Source: Azolla caroliniana (lineage: Eukaryota; Polypodiophyta). Taken from it: a stretch of 64,000 nt of DNA. The notes beneath the pieces are model-generated. The model was given only the letters and a program-made list of their open reading frames with translations. It made no database searches and was not told the DNA's origin. Position 1 is the stretch's first letter, and the number at the start of each line of letters is the position of its first letter. The DNA lies in assembly GCA_043228905.1 (NCBI GenBank), contig JBHGNT010000002.1:26040001-26104000 (forward strand), written 5' to 3'. Position numbers and translations under genes: made by a program. Positions 47,258-60,713 of the stretch are shown in pieces.

Positions 47258-47721
47258 TAACAATCGGCACCGGTTTGGTTTGAACCGAACCGAAATGCAA
47301 TTCCGCGGCTTAATGGCTTAAACGGTTCAGTTCGGGTTTCGGGTTTTTTTAACGGTTCGGTTTCAACAGTTAGAAACCGTGGTTTAAACGGTTTAATTAT
47401 TTTTATTTTTATTTTAAAATTGTAAAGAAAATTTTAAATTTTGTTTTTAAACAATCTTTTCATTTTCATGCCTTATTCTCACATTTTAGGAAAATCTTTA
47501 AAATTTTGAAAAATTAAATAATGAAATATTTTAACAATTTTTAATTTGACCTAAGCTGAAAACTGAAACCAAACCACAAAACTTCGGTTTTACCGGTTTA
47601 ACGGCTTGAAATTTTTTTAATGGTTCGGTTTAACAGTTTCGTGGTTCGGTTCGGTTCATGTTTCTAAAAATTTAAATGATTCAGTTTTAACCCTCTCGAA
47701 CTGAACGGTTGCCTATTGTTA
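47258..47721. mobile_element. hAT-like MITE (non-autonomous foldback DNA transposon)
   Basis: 464 bp. The ends TAACAATCGGCACCGGTT and, inverted, TAACAATAGGCAACCGTT form terminal inverted repeats. They are flanked by ATTGTCAT (47250-47257) and ATTGTCAC (47722-47729), an 8-bp target duplication with one mismatch, which is the size made by hAT transposases. The interior is rich in CGGTTTGGTT/AACCGAACC-type repeats that occur in both orientations and allow a large foldback. No coding capacity. Confidence 0.75.
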
Positions 47722-47859
47722 ATTGTCACGTCAATTGATGTGCCTTGGAAATGAAGTGTTATGAACTGCTAATAGAGTGATGGCATAGCGATGAGCAACA
47801 CCTGATTCAACGTACACCGGGGGTTCCGATGCAACTCCCCCCGATTTGTGTTCCACCTC

Positions 47860-49985
47860 TCCCCATATTTCAGGTAAGGTCATCTCACTCTCCTTGTCAG
47901 ATAATGATAAGAACCTTGTCTTAGCAAAAGTACAACGACTAGAGGCGGTCTCTATAGTGGCGCATATGGAAGGATCAAGGCCAAAAAGGCATGAGTTGCA
48001 TCGTATGTTGTACGCAACCTTCCTAGAAGAAATCAACAATATTGTGTGGAATTCATAGGCAAAACATGTTATCATTTGGAGTTTACCGATCCTTCGTTTG
48101 TTGATCGTTTGTTGAAGATCAAACATACATTGTTGCAAGGCGCTTTGATATCTTTCTACAAGTAGACTCATAATGTGGTTGTAGAAGATATTTTGTTGCA
48201 CAAAGAAGCCCACATGATCTTTACAACAGTTTTTCCGGGATTGAAGAAAGAATGACGTCAAGTATATTATCCCAAATAGGCTCTCTTTTAGGTATTGTAA
48301 TAGTTATTAAAGACGAGGCTTCATAGGAGGAGGATCGTATACGAGGAGCACCAACTGTGAGGATTTTGGCACCCAGAAAAGCATCTTACCATCTTTAGTT
48401 TTGCTGCCAAATTTGCAAGAAAATAAAGAGTCGTTGCCCTAGAGGATTATGTATCAAGGGCTTATGGACCAATGTTTTATATGTAGACATTTTGGGCATT
48501 TAGGGAAGGATTGTCCTCGGAAATGCTATCGATCAGAGGAGGCCTCTAAATCAACTTCTAAGGTCGGGAGATGTGACTGGACTCCAGTAGCAGCTAAGCA
48601 TACTTTTAAACATTTTAACTCTATGGTCAATTCTATAGTTTTGTTTGGTTGTAATCCGTATAATACTTTAAATAGCGATGAAGGTAAGAATATCTTCTCG
48701 CAAAATATTGTAAGGGGGATGAATAAAGACGTTTAAATACATAGTTTATCAACCTCAAAGCAAGATCAAGAAGTCTTGACGATTAAAGAAAGTAAGGATA
48801 GCCATCATAAGTTAGAGGCTTCGTCTATTGGGCATCCCAAAGGTAATCAATTGGGGGATAAAGGGAAGCAGATCATCTAATCCTTGCCTCACCCGGTGCC
48901 TCAAGATAAGGGGTGACAAATTGATTGTTCAGGTGTTGCCATGGATTGTGAAAAGCAATTACCTTTAGTAATTTATGAGGAGGATCCATCAAAACAGAAG
49001 TCTCACTTGGTTTTGGAAACGATGGTTCCCCAAGACACTAACGATTTTTCTTTTTCGGCAGTAGCCTTAGTTACAATTGATAATTCTACATTGGAAAAAG
49101 TGACGCCAGTCTGTGCACATAAATACTCAGGTAAAGATATGATGACAACTAGAAGACAATTACGAGTTGCTGAGGAAGGAAAACGTAGAGGAGTAGTTTT
49201 GGCAAGAAAAAGGATATTTTCATAATAAGTAGAATTAGACCGCGTTTACCTTGGGGGAAAATGGACTCAGGACCAGCTACATCTGTGGCTGCTTGGGAGC
49301 AATTTCAACTGCTCGTGGAGGAGATAAAAAAACAAATCTTATCTTCATTGTGTGGGGGTTGTTTGATGTCCGCTCAAATTCAGCAAGCTTTTCAAACTTG
49401 TGAAAGACAAATCAATTTGGCTAATACTTATACATGGTATGGTCTTTTCTCTCCTTTGGGTGTTTTAATATGTGTAGAGCATATGTTAACCAAGGTCAAA
49501 TAAGATTTTATGAGGTTAGCGATGTTGATATTTTATATTTAGTACATGAAGAAGTATAAATTATGCAGTTAGCCTCCGAAAAACCCATTAGGGTTATTAC
49601 TCGATTAAAGAAGAAGATTTTGGCATACCATGCAATACAATTACGGTATTATGGTCATTCCAAAGTAATTCGGTGGCACATCTTAATTCGAACCTAGCTC
49701 ATTATGCATGGCGGTTGGCTGGACGGTCCTCGACAAATAAACAAGAGAGTAGGATTCTTCCCTTTTTCCAGTATTCAGTGGCATATGGGAGATGTTTTTT
49801 GATGCAACGGCATGGTGTAAATCCTATTGCACAAAGGAACAACGGAAAAGATGCATAAGAAAAGGTGGAAAATTCGTAAAATATGGTGGTCAATACCTCT
49901 TTGGTTGAATGAGCCACATGAAGATCGTTGGAATTATGCTCCACCACATAGGCTATTCCCTCTTCCTAATCCTTTCTTATTTCAA
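47860..49985 (+). pseudogene. LINE-like ORF1 remnant and unidentified coding debris
   Basis: Broken reading frames on the plus strand. At 48100-48260 the frame reads like the DUF4283-type segment of plant LINE ORF1 (FVDRLL, LLQGALISFYK, FPGLKK). At 48449-48736 an open frame carries a CCHC knuckle, CFICRHFGHLGKDC. After 48941 two further open pieces (48941-49225 and 49261-49503) and a basic, Trp-rich stretch at 49860-49985 (KRWKIRKIWWS) follow in shifting frames with stops between. The first part is assigned to a LINE gag-like protein; the origin of the rest is not recognised. No reverse transcriptase follows. Confidence 0.55.
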
Positions 49986-50093
49986 ACATAATTGTGAGGT
50001 ATATAGTTTCTTCCTCCCTCTTTAACTTACAGGTTGACAGGAAGGACATAAAGGAGGCAGATGTGCTAGTGGCAGGCCTATGGAGTGACAAGG

Positions 50094-50750
50094 GGAAGAT
50101 GGTGGATGTGGAAAATGAAGCATATTCTTATTTTGGATAAGGATGAGTGACGATGGTGTTGAGGTATGTAGCATATATTTAATGAGGAGATGAGAAGAGT
50201 AGTGTCATTTTGTTTTTCATTGTGTTTGTGTATGTACAGAATTTTGGTGGTGAATCTGTGACAGTGAGATGGTTGATGTGGACTTAATGAAGCAGATTTT
50301 ATGTTTTTTGATAAGGATGAGAGATGATGGTGTGGGGGGCGAAGCATATTCTCATGAGGAGATGAGGAAACTAGACTCATTTTATTGTTGTATGTGCAGG
50401 ATTTTGGTGGTAATCGGCGAGATGGTTGATGCGGACTTAACAAAGTAGAGTTTATGTTTTTGATAAGGATGAGTGACGATTGTTGGGGAGCGAAGCATAT
50501 GCTTACGAGGAAACTAGACTCATTTTGTTGTTGTATGTACAGGATTTTGGCAGTAATTGGCGAGATGGTTGGTGTGGACTTAATGAAGTAGAATTTATGT
50601 TTTGATAAAGATGAGTGATGACGGTGTGGGGGGCGAAGCATAGTTTCATGAGGAGAGGAGTAAACTTGACTAAATTTATTGTTGTATGTGCAAGAATTTG
50701 GTGGTAACCGGGGACATGGTTGATTTGGAAAGACAAAGCATTCTTTTTGT
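50094..50750 (+). repeat. Minisatellite, four to five diverged copies of a ~140-175 bp unit
   Basis: Each unit contains GATAAGGATGAGTGACGATGG, GGCGAAGCATAT, AAACTAGACTCATTTTGTTG and ATTTTGGTGGTAATCGGCGAG. The anchor GATAA(G/A)GATGAG lies at 50136, 50310, 50462 and 50604, giving periods of 174, 152 and 142; a partial copy runs to about 50750. The minus strand is open across several copies, but the translation is itself repetitive and has no recognised domain. Confidence 0.8.
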
Positions 50751-52887
50751 GTTTACAAACATGTAGGGAATACATTGTTCTCTACCTTGAAAGCTTGTGG
50801 TAGCATTCATTTTCTTTTGGATAAAGGTAGATTGATTGGTATTGCATTGGTGCATATAGCATGTCGAAAAAGCATTGTAATGGTTCCAATCGATGAGTTG
50901 CGAGGGCTTGTCTCCGAATGCAACAGTTACTTTTGTTGTTGACTATATAATAGCTTGAAATGTGTCTATGGAATAGTTGGCAAATTAGTTGACTGTTTTC
51001 CTCTACTTTGGAGTACATAGATTTGTTTCCTCAACCATTGTCTTACACAAGGCGGGTTGGGAAAAAATATTTTGTATATTGGAGTTGTTATGACTTTTTT
51101 AAAACTAATGGAAGGATATTTTGTTTTGAAAAATAAATAAATTTGATGTGCCTCGCAATATGAAATAGTTTGTTTTTTTTGGGGGGGGGGGGGGGGGGGG
51201 GGGGAGGGGAGGGGGCTGTATTTGATGTATCATGAGCGTATGTGAGATCATTTCTAAGTTATATGCATCACACATTGAAATACACTCATTAGGAGAAGTT
51301 TTAGTGACATTTAGTATGTGAATGCATCACTCATTGAAAATAGATGTTGTGTAATTCCATGAATAGTTTAGCATACACTAGGCCATCATTCTCATTGTGA
51401 AGAGATTGTCGTTCTTGGGTGAAGAGATCATCCTTCTCATTATGAAGACAACTAATGGAGACGCTTAATTAGGTTTGATTAAAGGGCGCCACTTTGCATG
51501 TAACACCATTTGCATATGCACATTAGGAGAGTAGGAATGAAAGTTCGCAAAAGGATCTCATGTAAGAGTCATGGGATCAATGTGTCAATAGCTAGTATAT
51601 GTGATCCTCTCTATTTCCTTAGGTGGAATGGATTAGTCACATTCAAATTATGTGACAATGGAAAGCATATGACTAGTCACCAATAGAATTACTTCCACAC
51701 GAGAAAATTGGAGCAATTTTTAAATTGTCTTCCATGCACTTGTCTTGGACCGTGCAAGTAAACAAATACATATGGGTTAGGACAATTATTTGGATTAGGT
51801 AAAGGCAATCAATTTTTAAGTGTCTACTGGCAATAGTCTTCATAAAACGTGCACATTTCAAATGGGACATAGACATTGCCAAAAAAAGTTACCTTAGGTT
51901 ATTTTATGCCTCAACAATTGCTTTCCAACATGCTAGGAACAATATATTTTCATCCCTATTTGGAAAAGTAGACAAAGATCATAATAGATCCATCTATTTA
52001 GAGGCAAACTTGTAATTACAATAATTTAACCTCGGTTTTATAAACATAAGTACCACCACTTCATCATTATGCCTATATTTTATTATGAATCGTTGTTATT
52101 ATAAGAAGCATAAAGGAAATTCCTTCACATTGTGCTTGTTATAAAACATGCAATATTTGTTGTCTTTGCATGTCACCTTACAATAATATCATCGGACAAT
52201 TGTCATTTATCAATGTGAAGTGCATCATCATTTCATCACGGTTGCACGATCGATGACACACAACATTAGTTATTGAAAATATAGTTGAGTGGTCAAGGAT
52301 CTTTACATCCTAGTAACTACAATATTGATTTATGTCAATCAATTTATGTAATTAAAATTACCTTTAGCAGATATTTAGGACGGCCCATTCCATTCGAGGC
52401 ATTTATATATATGTGTGACTAGTATATATATAATATGTACATTGAAGAAATTTACACACACGAAAGGGTACTCCCAATTTGTTATGTAGATCTTGTTAAA
52501 GTTTATGCCCTCGCAACTCATAAAACATCTAATAAGTATTCTAAAAGGTATTGTTCTTAATTTTTTTAGCAGGATTTCTAAGAATGTATGTGAGCAAGCT
52601 TTTTAATTCTTTTTTCCATCTCCAAATATCCTCTTTTTTTCCTTGAAAGATTTTCTTAAGTAATATTAAGAAAAAACGCATGAAGGCTACAACTTGAAGT
52701 TTACTCCTCTCTACAACGTTTATGCACAATGATGTACAATTATCATAAGGCCAAATATAGGAAGTTATAAAGGGGTTTTGAAACTTGATGAGGTACATTG
52801 TCATGGTGTACTGATATTCAAGGTCCATGGAAGTTGATAGTTCCATTGAGGCCCTAACGCTATAAAGAGGAGCAACTTTCTCCATAA
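50751..52887. other. Intergenic AT-rich DNA with a poly-G tract
   Basis: No gene recognised. It contains the poly-G tract listed separately. An open frame at 52541-52885 on the minus strand lies just downstream of LINE-like debris but has no recognisable domain. Confidence 0.45.
51173..51216 (+). repeat. T8 then G24 homopolymer tract
   Basis: Eight T are followed by 24 uninterrupted G (51181-51204), then A-G4-A-G5. The G-rich strand can form quadruplexes. Homopolymers of this length are error-prone, so the exact count may be an assembly estimate. Confidence 0.85.
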
Positions 52888-53300
52888 CTAAATAAGCTTA
52901 TTCCTTCTCTTAATAGCATTTTCTGGAGAACCATGCATATTATCATACTGACCACGGACTACTGCCAACAATTTCTCCCATATCTCGAGTAGTACATTTG
53001 AGAGATTGAGATTTGTTGCATCATAAAGTCGGTTACATCTACATTTCCATAATGCCCATAACGTTACTGTAGTCACTGTTTTCCAGACACAGACAAATTT
53101 CTTCTATTGTGTACCCTCATGGCCTCATGAACGTCATTTGCCTCATACAACATCAAGTTGGGATGTAAAACTCCCCACACCACCGCTCCCCATGAGAACA
53201 AGCAACCAACATTGATCGTTAGGAATAAAGAAATAACTTTATTCCATACTTTCGAGGTTGCTTGGTAGTCTCTCAAGCTGCTTAGCAAAAGCCACATTGC
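52888..53300 (-). pseudogene. LINE C-terminal remnant
   Basis: On the minus strand 53297-53073 and 53076-52888 read FSWGAVVWGVLHPNL and then TLWALWKCRCNRLYDATNLN. The word order Trp-x-hydrophobic-TLWALWKCRN-like resembles the segment after the zinc-binding domain at the C-terminus of plant LINE reverse transcriptases. A frame change or stop separates the two parts. No RT core is found upstream on this strand, so this is an isolated 3' fragment. Confidence 0.5.
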
Positions 53301-55484
53301 TTGAGATTGGGTGCTACATTCCCTTTCAATGAATGATCAACTGGTAATGTTGCATGCACTAATAGCCATATGAAGAGAATACATTTAGTGGGCCCATTGA
53401 ATGACTAGATACATCTCCAGTATGTTTTCAAATGCAAATTTGAAACACCCCAGTTAGTCCAATGTTGTTGAGTTGCTGGTACTGTTACATTACGAGACAT
53501 CAACAATGACCTTCCAAGTTTCACTAAATACTAAAAGAAGGGAACCTTTATGGCTTGTTCCCCCAAGGAGTGTAACCATAACCAACCCCCCAGATCTCAT
53601 AGTAACGTTTGCAACATGTTCTTTTGCATACAACCGCATAATATCACACATGTGAGCAATGGAAGGATAAAGATAAAGCAATCACTTCTTTCTAGTTTTA
53701 GCCACCACTCTTCCGCGAGTGTTGTAGATAGTTACAATCAAAGGCATAAGGTTGCAATCAATTGTTGTCGAGAACCTCAAAATAAGAAATGCACCCATTA
53801 GGTGACACACCCTTGACAACCAATAATGTGTCATTTATGAAGCATCCAAACCCTATTCATTGTAATAGTGGACTATTTTAATACCAATGGAGGATATTTT
53901 TATGTAAAAAAAACCATCTTGCATTTCATGATTACTAGTGACAAAAGAGGATACCCAAATAACATTTGACCTTGGGAGTTTTGATTCCAGATATGTTGGT
54001 CATCTGGGCCCTGTGGACAATTTTGATTCTTATGAAGATGGAGAATTGATTGGTTATGAAGGGGGAAATCTACTTGGAAAATAACACAATCGATCAGAAG
54101 ACGGAGAAGGATGGAAAGGGTTGGCATATAGAAAGTTAGATGAAAAAAGAAACATAGAATATTTGCCCATCGTCATCACTATCATCATTGCTTTTTTCTT
54201 TATAATGGACATCATCATGTGTTCTCTCCATTAATATCATCATGATGTAAGTTACACTTTCACAATACTTCAAGTTCGAGGATTATGAGCTCTTAAAAAA
54301 TATGTAGTTTATCCATGCAGTACTATGCATACATGAATTGATCAATTTGTGTGACTTGGGATTGGTTACAATCTAATTTATTAGCAAACAATTGTTGAGA
54401 TTGGTTCCCTTAACATGGAAATAATTTATTGTCTGCCTATTCTTGAATTTATCGTCTCATGGGTTTGAGTGGGATTAGGATCATCTTCTGATCTCCACAA
54501 AAATACTTAAATGTATACACAAAGTTGACAGTAAATGTGGCTCAATGATTGAAGTGTAATGTAAATTGCAATCATCAAATCAGTAACTAAAATTGCTATT
54601 ATTTATTCCTTGAATATGCCTAAAGTTTTGAGATTATAAATCATGATAGTGTCTCATATATTGTGGACATCAAGCACAATTTACAAATTTGCTTTTATTT
54701 TGTCAATGAAACTTGAAACCATATAATTACAGTAAAAGTTTAAGTAGAGTATCATTAAGCATATATTATTGTATTCTGATCAATATAAGCATCCTTAATG
54801 TTGAATAGGTTAATTTTTTAATACATACAATTTGTGGTATAAGGACAATAATTTCTTCATATTAAGGTCACTATGATAGCTTGATAAGTCGTAGAAAAAT
54901 TTTACTACTGTATACATGGCATTAGCTTTCTCGAAGTTAATTTTGAGGGAAAATAATTGTATTGTTTTCCTAATGCTGAATGAATAACGCATGTTGATTT
55001 TGCAGATAAACAACTACATTCTTTGCATCCCAATACAACACAAAAAGTGTGAAATAATATTCAATACCAATGATGTATATGCTAATATACATGTGACCAG
55101 CGATGATATTTTGCTATTACCGATGGTTATGGTATCATTGAAGTCATAATGTTAGGAGTTAATGTCCATGCCAAGTGCATTGCGTCAATCTCATGATCAA
55201 CGTGTGTTAAGTTTTAACCCCAATGATAAAAGAACCTATTATGGATGTATCTTTATATCAACAAGGCAACAACTCGCAAGTTAAGCATGAAATGTACATC
55301 ATTAAGGGTACAAAGGGCAAACTTCTCTTTGGCAAGAACATTACTATAATACATTTGTAAATGTCCTTTTACTAGTACTTCGTAACATTGTTGTTGAAGT
55401 TGTTTTTAATATCAACAATGACAATGCCATTATCAAAATAATATACGAAGGTATTGCATACATAAAAGGTGTCATGAACAATAT

Positions 55485-55838
55485 GTGATGATTGATAAAT
55501 TATTAGTGGGTTGGTTGATTCAAGATATCACACCAAGCATGACGGGTCATGAAATACGTATTCGTTTGCACTTGGATAATGATGTTATTGTTGTAAATGT
55601 GCAAAGTTTATTGACAACTTTAACTCAACCCTCGATGTACTTTGGCGTCAAAAGTAAGAAAACAACAAGAAGTAGATATTTGCAAAAATTAATAAGTATC
55701 TTTATCTCTGTCTCTACCTATGCGAAGGTGTTAACTATGAGATATTTGATTTTAGGTCGTGGCTTCAGATTCCATTTTCCTTCTTCAGATATACTAATCC
55801 TCGTTGTTGAAGAGAGACAAAAAACACTAGCCCAATAA
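55485..55838 (+). CDS. Unrecognised open frame of 117 codons
   Basis: Longest plus-strand open frame in this spacer, from ATG 55485 to a stop at 55838. The translation (MMIDKLLVGWLIQDITPSMT...) shows no domain, no signal peptide and no repeat. It lies alone in AT-rich DNA with no clear promoter or splice context. Chance or a decayed transposon piece is more likely than a gene. Confidence 0.12.
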   Translation: MMIDKLLVGWLIQDITPSMTGHEIRIRLHLDNDVIVVNVQSLLTTLTQPSMYFGVKSKKTTRSRYLQKLISIFISVSTYAKVLTMRYLILGRGFRFHFPSSDILILVVEERQKTLAQ

Positions 55839-57851
55839 AAAAATCAAGTTTCCCTACACAAATATAACTTCTTTTTTCTCATTGATGGAACAAGGGTGCA
55901 CAAGTGGGAGTGGGAGTGGGAGTGGGAGTTATTATAACTACGAATTTTAGTGTTCCGAAGATTTGTTTGTGTGCCTTAACCTCACAAAAAATATCACTAG
56001 GACATAAATATCAAATTATCAATATCAAGAACACGTCCATGAAATAGAATTTTGTTACCGCAATCATCATCCATTGCAATAATTGATAATCAAATGCTCC
56101 AATCAATTGAGTGATATGGTTGTTTGCATGTCACACTACAATAACCATAAAATATTGAAGGCAATTGTTCTCCAATTTAAGCCTCTAGTGTATTTATTTT
56201 TAGGTAGTGAACATTTGATATCAAAGTTCCTATATGATGTCAAAATAGAGAGCAACATTAGCATGATGTAGACTATTATTTTTGACAAATTTGGCATGTA
56301 TTTACTCAAACATGATGTATTAGCAATGACCTTTATTCATTAAGGACACTAGAAAAGGTTGCGTGATGGATCATTCTTGTAGGGAGTTTGATTGTTGCCG
56401 TTCGTAAAGGGTGATGTACAATGATAGACCACATTGACAACGTCATTGTAAGCTCTGAAATGACAATGAATCCTTGAGTGATATAATATGCCATCTTGTC
56501 GAGGAGGTCGATTCTTGATAATCTCATAGTAGACGAAATGTGTGGATATCCACGGACCACAGGCAGATTGTTAAGACAACCTTGGTGACATTTTTATGGG
56601 AGGTTGATTCTAGCCAATCTTGATAAAGACATGATGTGTAAATATGCATTTATACAATGATAATGCCATATTGGCAATATCAATTAAAGTTTAAAGAAAA
56701 TGAGTGTAAAAATGGCGTTGGTTGGAGGGATACATTTAGTACCAAGGTAGTTGGGTGGGATATATTTGAAGAAGATGAAGGTCATAAATATCTTGAGCTA
56801 TCTTTTTAGCATTTATCGTCGATAAAAAATCACACACACGCACATATGTATGTATGTATATATATTGTATTGGATTCAAAATGATAAAAAATACATTGGT
56901 ATTGAATGGAACCTACCAAACACAACATTGCTTATTCTTGAGTATGAACTATCAAGCAACCATTACAAGTCACTAATTGGTACCATAGAAATGTTCCATT
57001 GAATTTAACCATTGATGAAAGTCTAAAGTTTCTTATCAATAATAAACTAAATAAGGACATAGACCTGAAAAATGATGAGAGTTAGCATTTAAATATATAT
57101 AGATAGATTGTGGATTACATTTGTGGATTTGCAAATTCCTTGTATAACATGCTTCTTTGACTCTTAGTTTTCTCCAATTGTTTTGCATTCAATTGGTTGC
57201 AACATGCAAATGTCAAGTATTGCTAACTCAATACATATAGTTCTTGGCTATATATTTGCACATGTACCATTATGTTCGTTATACAAATGTGCAATGTATG
57301 CTTTCATGTTGATATTGTTCACAACACCATCTAACTCAAACCAATTATTAATCAAATGATTTTTTTTTTCTTAATTGTTAATTGTTCGCTCTACTTGAAG
57401 TACAATTACGTACAAACTAAATACTTGTGCAAACATACATTAGAGTGAAAACACAATGTATCAAATAAAGGATATTGTTTGAAAAGAAACTCCATTCTTT
57501 AAAACATACGTAAACATCTAATAATGAGAGATTTTGCTCTAGTTTTAACCACTTTAGTACTACTATTGGTGACTTCTAAGAGTTCGTCGTCCAACATTTG
57601 GTATCATAATGAGGATGAATGTTTAACCATTAATCATTGTGTTTATAAGTCTAAGGTGTTATGCCTCTAAGCCCGGCATAAACCACCCTCCATGAAAGAG
57701 GATGAATTTGGTATGCCCATGCCTTTGAGTCAATTTGAGAGTTAAACCTCCATGCCATGCATTTGCGCAACCTTGTGAAAGAGGGCAATTTCGGCATATA
57801 AGAGGATGTTGTAAGGCAATATTCATATTAGGTCAAGTTGGCTACATCAAA

Positions 57852-58305
57852 GATCCTTAACACCTTCAAGTTCTAGGTCTAGTCCTCGATATGTTTGTCC
57901 CCGACAACAATAACAAAAATGTTCCATGTTCATTGGATAACGTGTAGACAAGTAAACAAACCATTGTTAGAACCAAAGATCAACATATGGAGAGCAAGCC
58001 AAAGTGACAAATACACGAGCCTTGCAAATTAGTAGCATCCCAACATGTTCACAATTGAAAACATATTATATTGACCACGATCCTTAACACCTTCAAGTTC
58101 TAGGTCTAGTCCTCAATATGTTTGTCCCCGACAACAATAACAAAAATGTTCCATGTTCATTGGATAACATGTAGACAAGTGAACAAACCATTGTCAGAAC
58201 CAAAGATCAACATATGGAGAGCAAGCCAAAGTGACAAATACACGAGCCTTGCAAATTAGTAGCATCCCAATATGTTCACAATTGAAAACATATTACATTG
58301 ACCAT
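57852..58305 (+). repeat. 227-bp tandem duplication
   Basis: Copy 1 is 57852-58078 and copy 2 is 58079-58305. Both start GATCCTTAACACCTTCAAG and end near ATATTA(T/C)ATTGACCA. By eye only a handful of substitutions separate them, mostly C/T and A/G. Non-coding. Confidence 0.92.
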
Positions 58306-60426
58306 AGACGTTCCAATGAAAAGCACAATGATTTGTATGATATTTGTGAAATGCGTGCACAATGACACTTGCTTATTTAAGAGTGTGGGTTGCTAGATGT
58401 GAGAAGAGGTAAGGAAAGCAAAATCTAATTAGTAGGAAATTTGTTGGTCAAGAATAACAGTAACTACAAATGATAAGTAAGATATAATCATGGAAAGAGT
58501 AACACTTGCCTTACGAGTTATATGAACCTAGTCATGCTATGTCAATAACCCATCATTGATATCAATTTCACATCTCGAATATCGCCAAGTAAGCTACAAT
58601 GAAAAAGTGTACAAAGTTCAATGCACTATCGGGTACTAAATCCCCTTCAAGTGTACCATGATAAGCAATTACAAAGAAACAACTTTGATTTGATAATTGC
58701 AACAACGCATAGTTATATTACCTAAAGCCTTTGGATGTTGACCATTATAGCTATACAATCCTCACAATACTTATACTATGACGCAAATGAATCATTATTA
58801 TTGATTATTAGCATAATATGATAGTGAAGGGAGGATTCTCGCAAATTCGTATCGAAAGATAATGTTGAAAGTCTTAATGCTTATAATCTAGAGATGAGCA
58901 CACTTCGCCTCCCCTTCAGCTATGGTAAGATATTGTAATTTACTGTAGGTATTTATTTCCTCTTTTCCAAAATGTGAACAACACAATTAAGTACCTTACC
59001 AAGGTGATAATATATGCGAACATATTGTTGTCTCATTAGAATAAAGGTAATGGCTACCTTGGTAGGTGTTATAAACTTACAAGTCATTAGTAGTATGTCA
59101 GCTCTTTGTGGTGGTTATGTCGACATACGGTGAGGTTATTAAAAGCAAGGTGTGTAGGCAAGAATAGTGTCATTGGAAAAGTGTGCAGGGCTTATGGAAA
59201 TTGTGTAAGGTATAGCGAATTTTTAACAAGTTTGTCCAAAGTATTTGATAAATCTAACATCAAAACAATAACCATTTCAAACCCAAATGGAAAGAATTGA
59301 AGGAAACATGTTATGTTGATGTCTACATGTCTCGTTCTAAGATTAGCCACCATAAAATTGCCATAGGAAAGAATCAACCAAAGGAGCCCCCAACTTTGTA
59401 AGGAAGGGGCAAATAGCCCAATAGGCTTGCATTTACATGGGTCATTAAGATTTAAATTTGGTAACCTTCACAAAATTTAAGGAAAAAATTCCATACTATG
59501 ATATGGACACCATTGGAATGATTGGGAATATTCAAACCAACCGAAAAGAACTTGATAATTCCACTCTACAACTCGACAATAAACCCTCAAAATCCCTAAT
59601 TGCTACAAATATTGCACCATAGAACAATATGGGAAACGAGCTTTGTTGCTTCATAAGAACAAACTCTTCCCATGAGCTAGCATGTAAACATTTAGTTATG
59701 GTAAAGTTGAAGCCATGCACATGCTATTACAGTCGCACATGAATACATGGTTAAGTTACCCACACCAGTACGAGTTTATTTACCCCCTACGACAAACAAT
59801 TAATTTACATATGTCCTCTTGACTAACTTCCACCACCTCTTCCACAACATGATTATATTTGTCCTTAGATAAGAAATTGGCCAATGATAGTTTACACTCT
59901 CTTTGATTACATTTCCATGATGCGGGGATTTGTATCAGGCTAAGCTACAATGGCCTATTCAGAGAGTGTCAATGCATGCAATGCACCCTATAAAGAAGAT
60001 GCCAAATCTCTCTACTTTTGCATTCACCTATAATAGTACGAATGCATTATTCTTTCTTTGTGACCGTGCGTTCTCTCTTGGTCCCAACTTGAATGCCGCC
60101 CCCACAATAGTTATAGTACATCTTGCTAATCACACTCTCTATGCAATGACAACAACACTAAGGCATAAACACAATGTTGACATGGCAAAAACCGACACTT
60201 CGGTCAGGTTTGCAAGGAATGCTTATAGAGAAACCGCCCGTTTTGGAATGTCCCACACCGGGACACCAGCTCGGTAGGAAGCTTGAAACCACTTGGGGGA
60301 GGAAGATAAAAATGGGCACAGGTTTCGTGAACAATGAAGAGCTATCGGTGGGAAACAACATTGGGAGCTCTCGAGTGACTCTGGAGCATGATATGATATG
60401 ATAATGATGTGATCACATGGCATACA

Positions 60427-60590
60427 TCATCTATGTATCTATGTATCTAATATGTATGTCTCTCAGTCTATCTATCTATTATACCTATGTATGCATGCAT
60501 GCATGCATGCATGTATATATGTCTGTATGTATGTATGTAAGTATGTATCAGTATGTATGTATGTATCAGTATGTATGTATGTATGTATGG
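60427..60590 (+). repeat. (GCAT)n / (GTAT)n compound microsatellite
   Basis: Interleaved CTAT, GCAT and GTAT tetranucleotide repeats, followed after a short gap by a CT run at about 60672-60712. The tract lies directly upstream of the SFH leader exon. Confidence 0.85.
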
Positions 60591-60668
60591 GATGGCCCCA
60601 TTCCTTTTCCTCCTCTTTCATACTGTGAGTGTGAATTGCCTCCCTCCTCTCTAGTCAGACAGAGCATC

Positions 60669-60671
<3 letters not shown>

Positions 60672-60713
<42 letters not shown>

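Larger units (their letters stand above)
53301..60419. other. Intergenic AT-rich DNA
   Basis: No gene recognised. The longest open frames (53550-53801 +, 55485-55838 +, 59930-60277 +) show no domain. Local features are an AGTGGG hexanucleotide repeat (about 55906-55929) and the 227-bp tandem duplication listed separately. Confidence 0.45.

Noticed and set aside
49261-49985. Endogenous pararetrovirus fragment
   Set aside because: Basic Trp-rich text gave a faint impression, but no diagnostic protease, reverse transcriptase or movement motif is present, so no such call is made.
50078-50641. 187-codon minus-strand open frame across the minisatellite
   Set aside because: The translation just mirrors the tandem repeat unit and has no recognised domain, so repeat structure explains it better than a gene.
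59930-60277. 115-codon plus-strand open frame near the SFH promoter
   Set aside because: No domain is recognisable and competing frames on both strands are open over the same bases.
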